Of a DNA stretch of 64,000 nt, positions 59,255-64,000 are shown in pieces; the first letter of the stretch is position 1; every line of letters begins with the position of its first letter. The notes under the pieces were generated by a model. The model ran no database searches. It was not told where the DNA came from and saw nothing but the letters and a program-made list of their open reading frames with translations. Made by a program: the position numbers and the translations under genes. The DNA is taken from positions 4,348,392 to 4,412,391 of the forward strand of contig NC_133297.1 in the NCBI RefSeq assembly GCF_005239225.2, read 5' to 3'. This DNA is from Populus alba (Eukaryota; Streptophyta; Magnoliopsida; Malpighiales; Salicaceae).

Positions 59255-59415
59255 TTTGTTATTATGGTAGAAGTTTTTTTAAAAGTTTTTTTTTGTTTGA
59301 AAAATATATTAAAATAATTTTATTATTTTTAAAATTTATTTTTGACATCGGCTTATAAAAACGATTTAAAAATATAAAAAAATATATTTTTTTAAAAGCA
59401 CTTGTACACCGTAAA
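59255..59415. repeat. AT-rich MITE-like dispersed repeat
   Basis: Same family layout: 'AAATTTATTTTTGACATCGGCTTATAAAAACGATTTAAAAATAT'-type core, the clearest copy in the window. Confidence 0.55.
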
Positions 59416-60512
59416 AACAAAAAGTGTCTTTTATATGTGTGTGTGTGTGGAATGCGGTATTCTTTATGCATATTTAATTTAAATAATTAAATGTTTTTAA
59501 TATTTAAAAGAAATACTACAAAAGATTAACATAAATGATGTACGATAATTTTTATACTGTTATAGACTTTTCAACAATTTAATTGGTCTCATTGATCCAA
59601 TATTGAAGACAATTTTTATTTCTGCAGATTTTGCATCTTAATTAAAAATATAAGATATATATCTTAAACTAAAATTTGTATTTTGACCTTCAATTGGTTT
59701 AAATAAAACAAAATCAACAATAAAATATTTATTGGATAAATTACAATGACCCCCTTAAAATACTGTGAAATTACACACATCATCCATCGATTTGAAAATT
59801 TGAAATTAACCCCTTTTATAGCTAAAATACTCTTAATTATTATTTAGACGCAAAATAATTAAATTAAACGACTTGTAATAGTGAAATTAACATCGTTCAA
59901 GTACTTGCAATTATTTTCTTTTTTTTATTTTTTTTGTCTAAATTTGTAAGTTTTAATTAAAATGTCCTTTTTAAACAGTAATTAAGGGAAAAAAAAAACA
60001 AGAAAAAAAAGAAACACGTAGACAACACCCTAGTTCCTGGTCCATTTCAGAGCACTTTCCATTGGCTTTGAAAGTCCTGAAAATCAATTCATGCCCGTTG
60101 TTCAAGTTCTTTCTCCCAAAAAAAAAACAATTATTCTTTCGCACTTCTACCAGTTTGGTTAAAAAAAAGGATGGCCACTGCATGAACACATGATTAATGA
60201 TATAGAATATAAAACTACTGGCTTGGACAAAAAGAACGAAAAAAACGAGGATGAAATCTGACCACTTTCCAATAGATAATACAGAACGAGCACATGATGG
60301 TTGAAGATAAATTGGATGCAAGACCAGGATCAGTCTGTCTACAAACAGATGAAATGAAAAAAACGACGACGAAAATAGGCAACATGGACACTATCCAAAG
60401 AAAGAGGAAAGGTAAAAAAAATTATGAACAGAGTTACAGAAATAAGAAATGTAACATGGAAGAAATGGATACGACGTAGAGATGCTTGTGGCAGCCTTGT
60501 GTAGGAAATTGG
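59416..60512. other. 3' flank of ROP GTPase gene
   Basis: The right part (about 60290-60512) is probably 3' UTR. The rest is AT-rich with no supported gene. Confidence 0.35.

Positions 60513-64000
<3,488 letters not shown>

Noticed and set aside
60294..60479. Lys-rich plus-strand open frame near the ROP gene
   Set aside because: It is antisense to the probable 3' UTR, with low-complexity composition and no domain.

Overview
This looks like nuclear DNA of a woody eudicot. It is very AT-rich between genes, its genes have short GT-AG introns, and its proteins belong to land-plant families (ROP GTPase, trihelix factor, ankyrin-PGG membrane protein). The mix of SINE-, MITE- and AT-rich dispersed repeats resembles what I know of Salicaceae (Populus or Salix). 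That placement is inference from memory, not from a search.

Left third (about 0.2-24.2 kb): a minus-strand tandem array of PGG-domain membrane protein genes. It holds two near-copies of a two-gene unit (copy A about 201-8926, copy B about 15766-19658). Between them lie a pseudogene and a third gene with an in-frame repeat. To the right are a decayed and scrambled copy of the unit, then a full ankyrin-PGG gene with two exons. A complete but inactivated Ty1/copia retrotransposon (3167-8036, 144-bp LTRs, 5-bp target duplication) sits in copy A. Copy B preserves the empty site. Divergence between the copies is uneven: about 2% over the genes, 4-15% to the right. This suggests gene conversion.

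Middle (24.3-38.6 kb): repeat-rich, with microsatellites, AT-rich MITE-like elements, one hAT-type MITE, tandem foldback elements, an orphan first exon of a CXXS1-like thioredoxin and a tRNA-Trp-derived pseudogene. One intronless trihelix transcription factor gene (33301-34395) stands in this landscape.

Right part (38.7-64 kb): four minus-strand multi-exon genes with consistent splice sites. They are a membrane-anchored divergent cyclophilin (5 exons, 336 aa), a three-RRM hnRNP Q/R-like protein (11 exons, 787 aa), a Golgi-type PF03407 glycosyltransferase (3 exons, 361 aa) and a ROP small GTPase (7 exons, 211 aa, with a poly-alanine N-terminus). Between them lie AT-rich repeats and one region (45.3-47.1 kb) that may be a decayed unidentified gene.

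The genes form no operon-like pathway. The one locally organised system is the PGG array, where duplication, domain loss, conversion, transposon insertion and pseudogenisation can all be read. I found no CRISPR, rRNA or prokaryote-like system.
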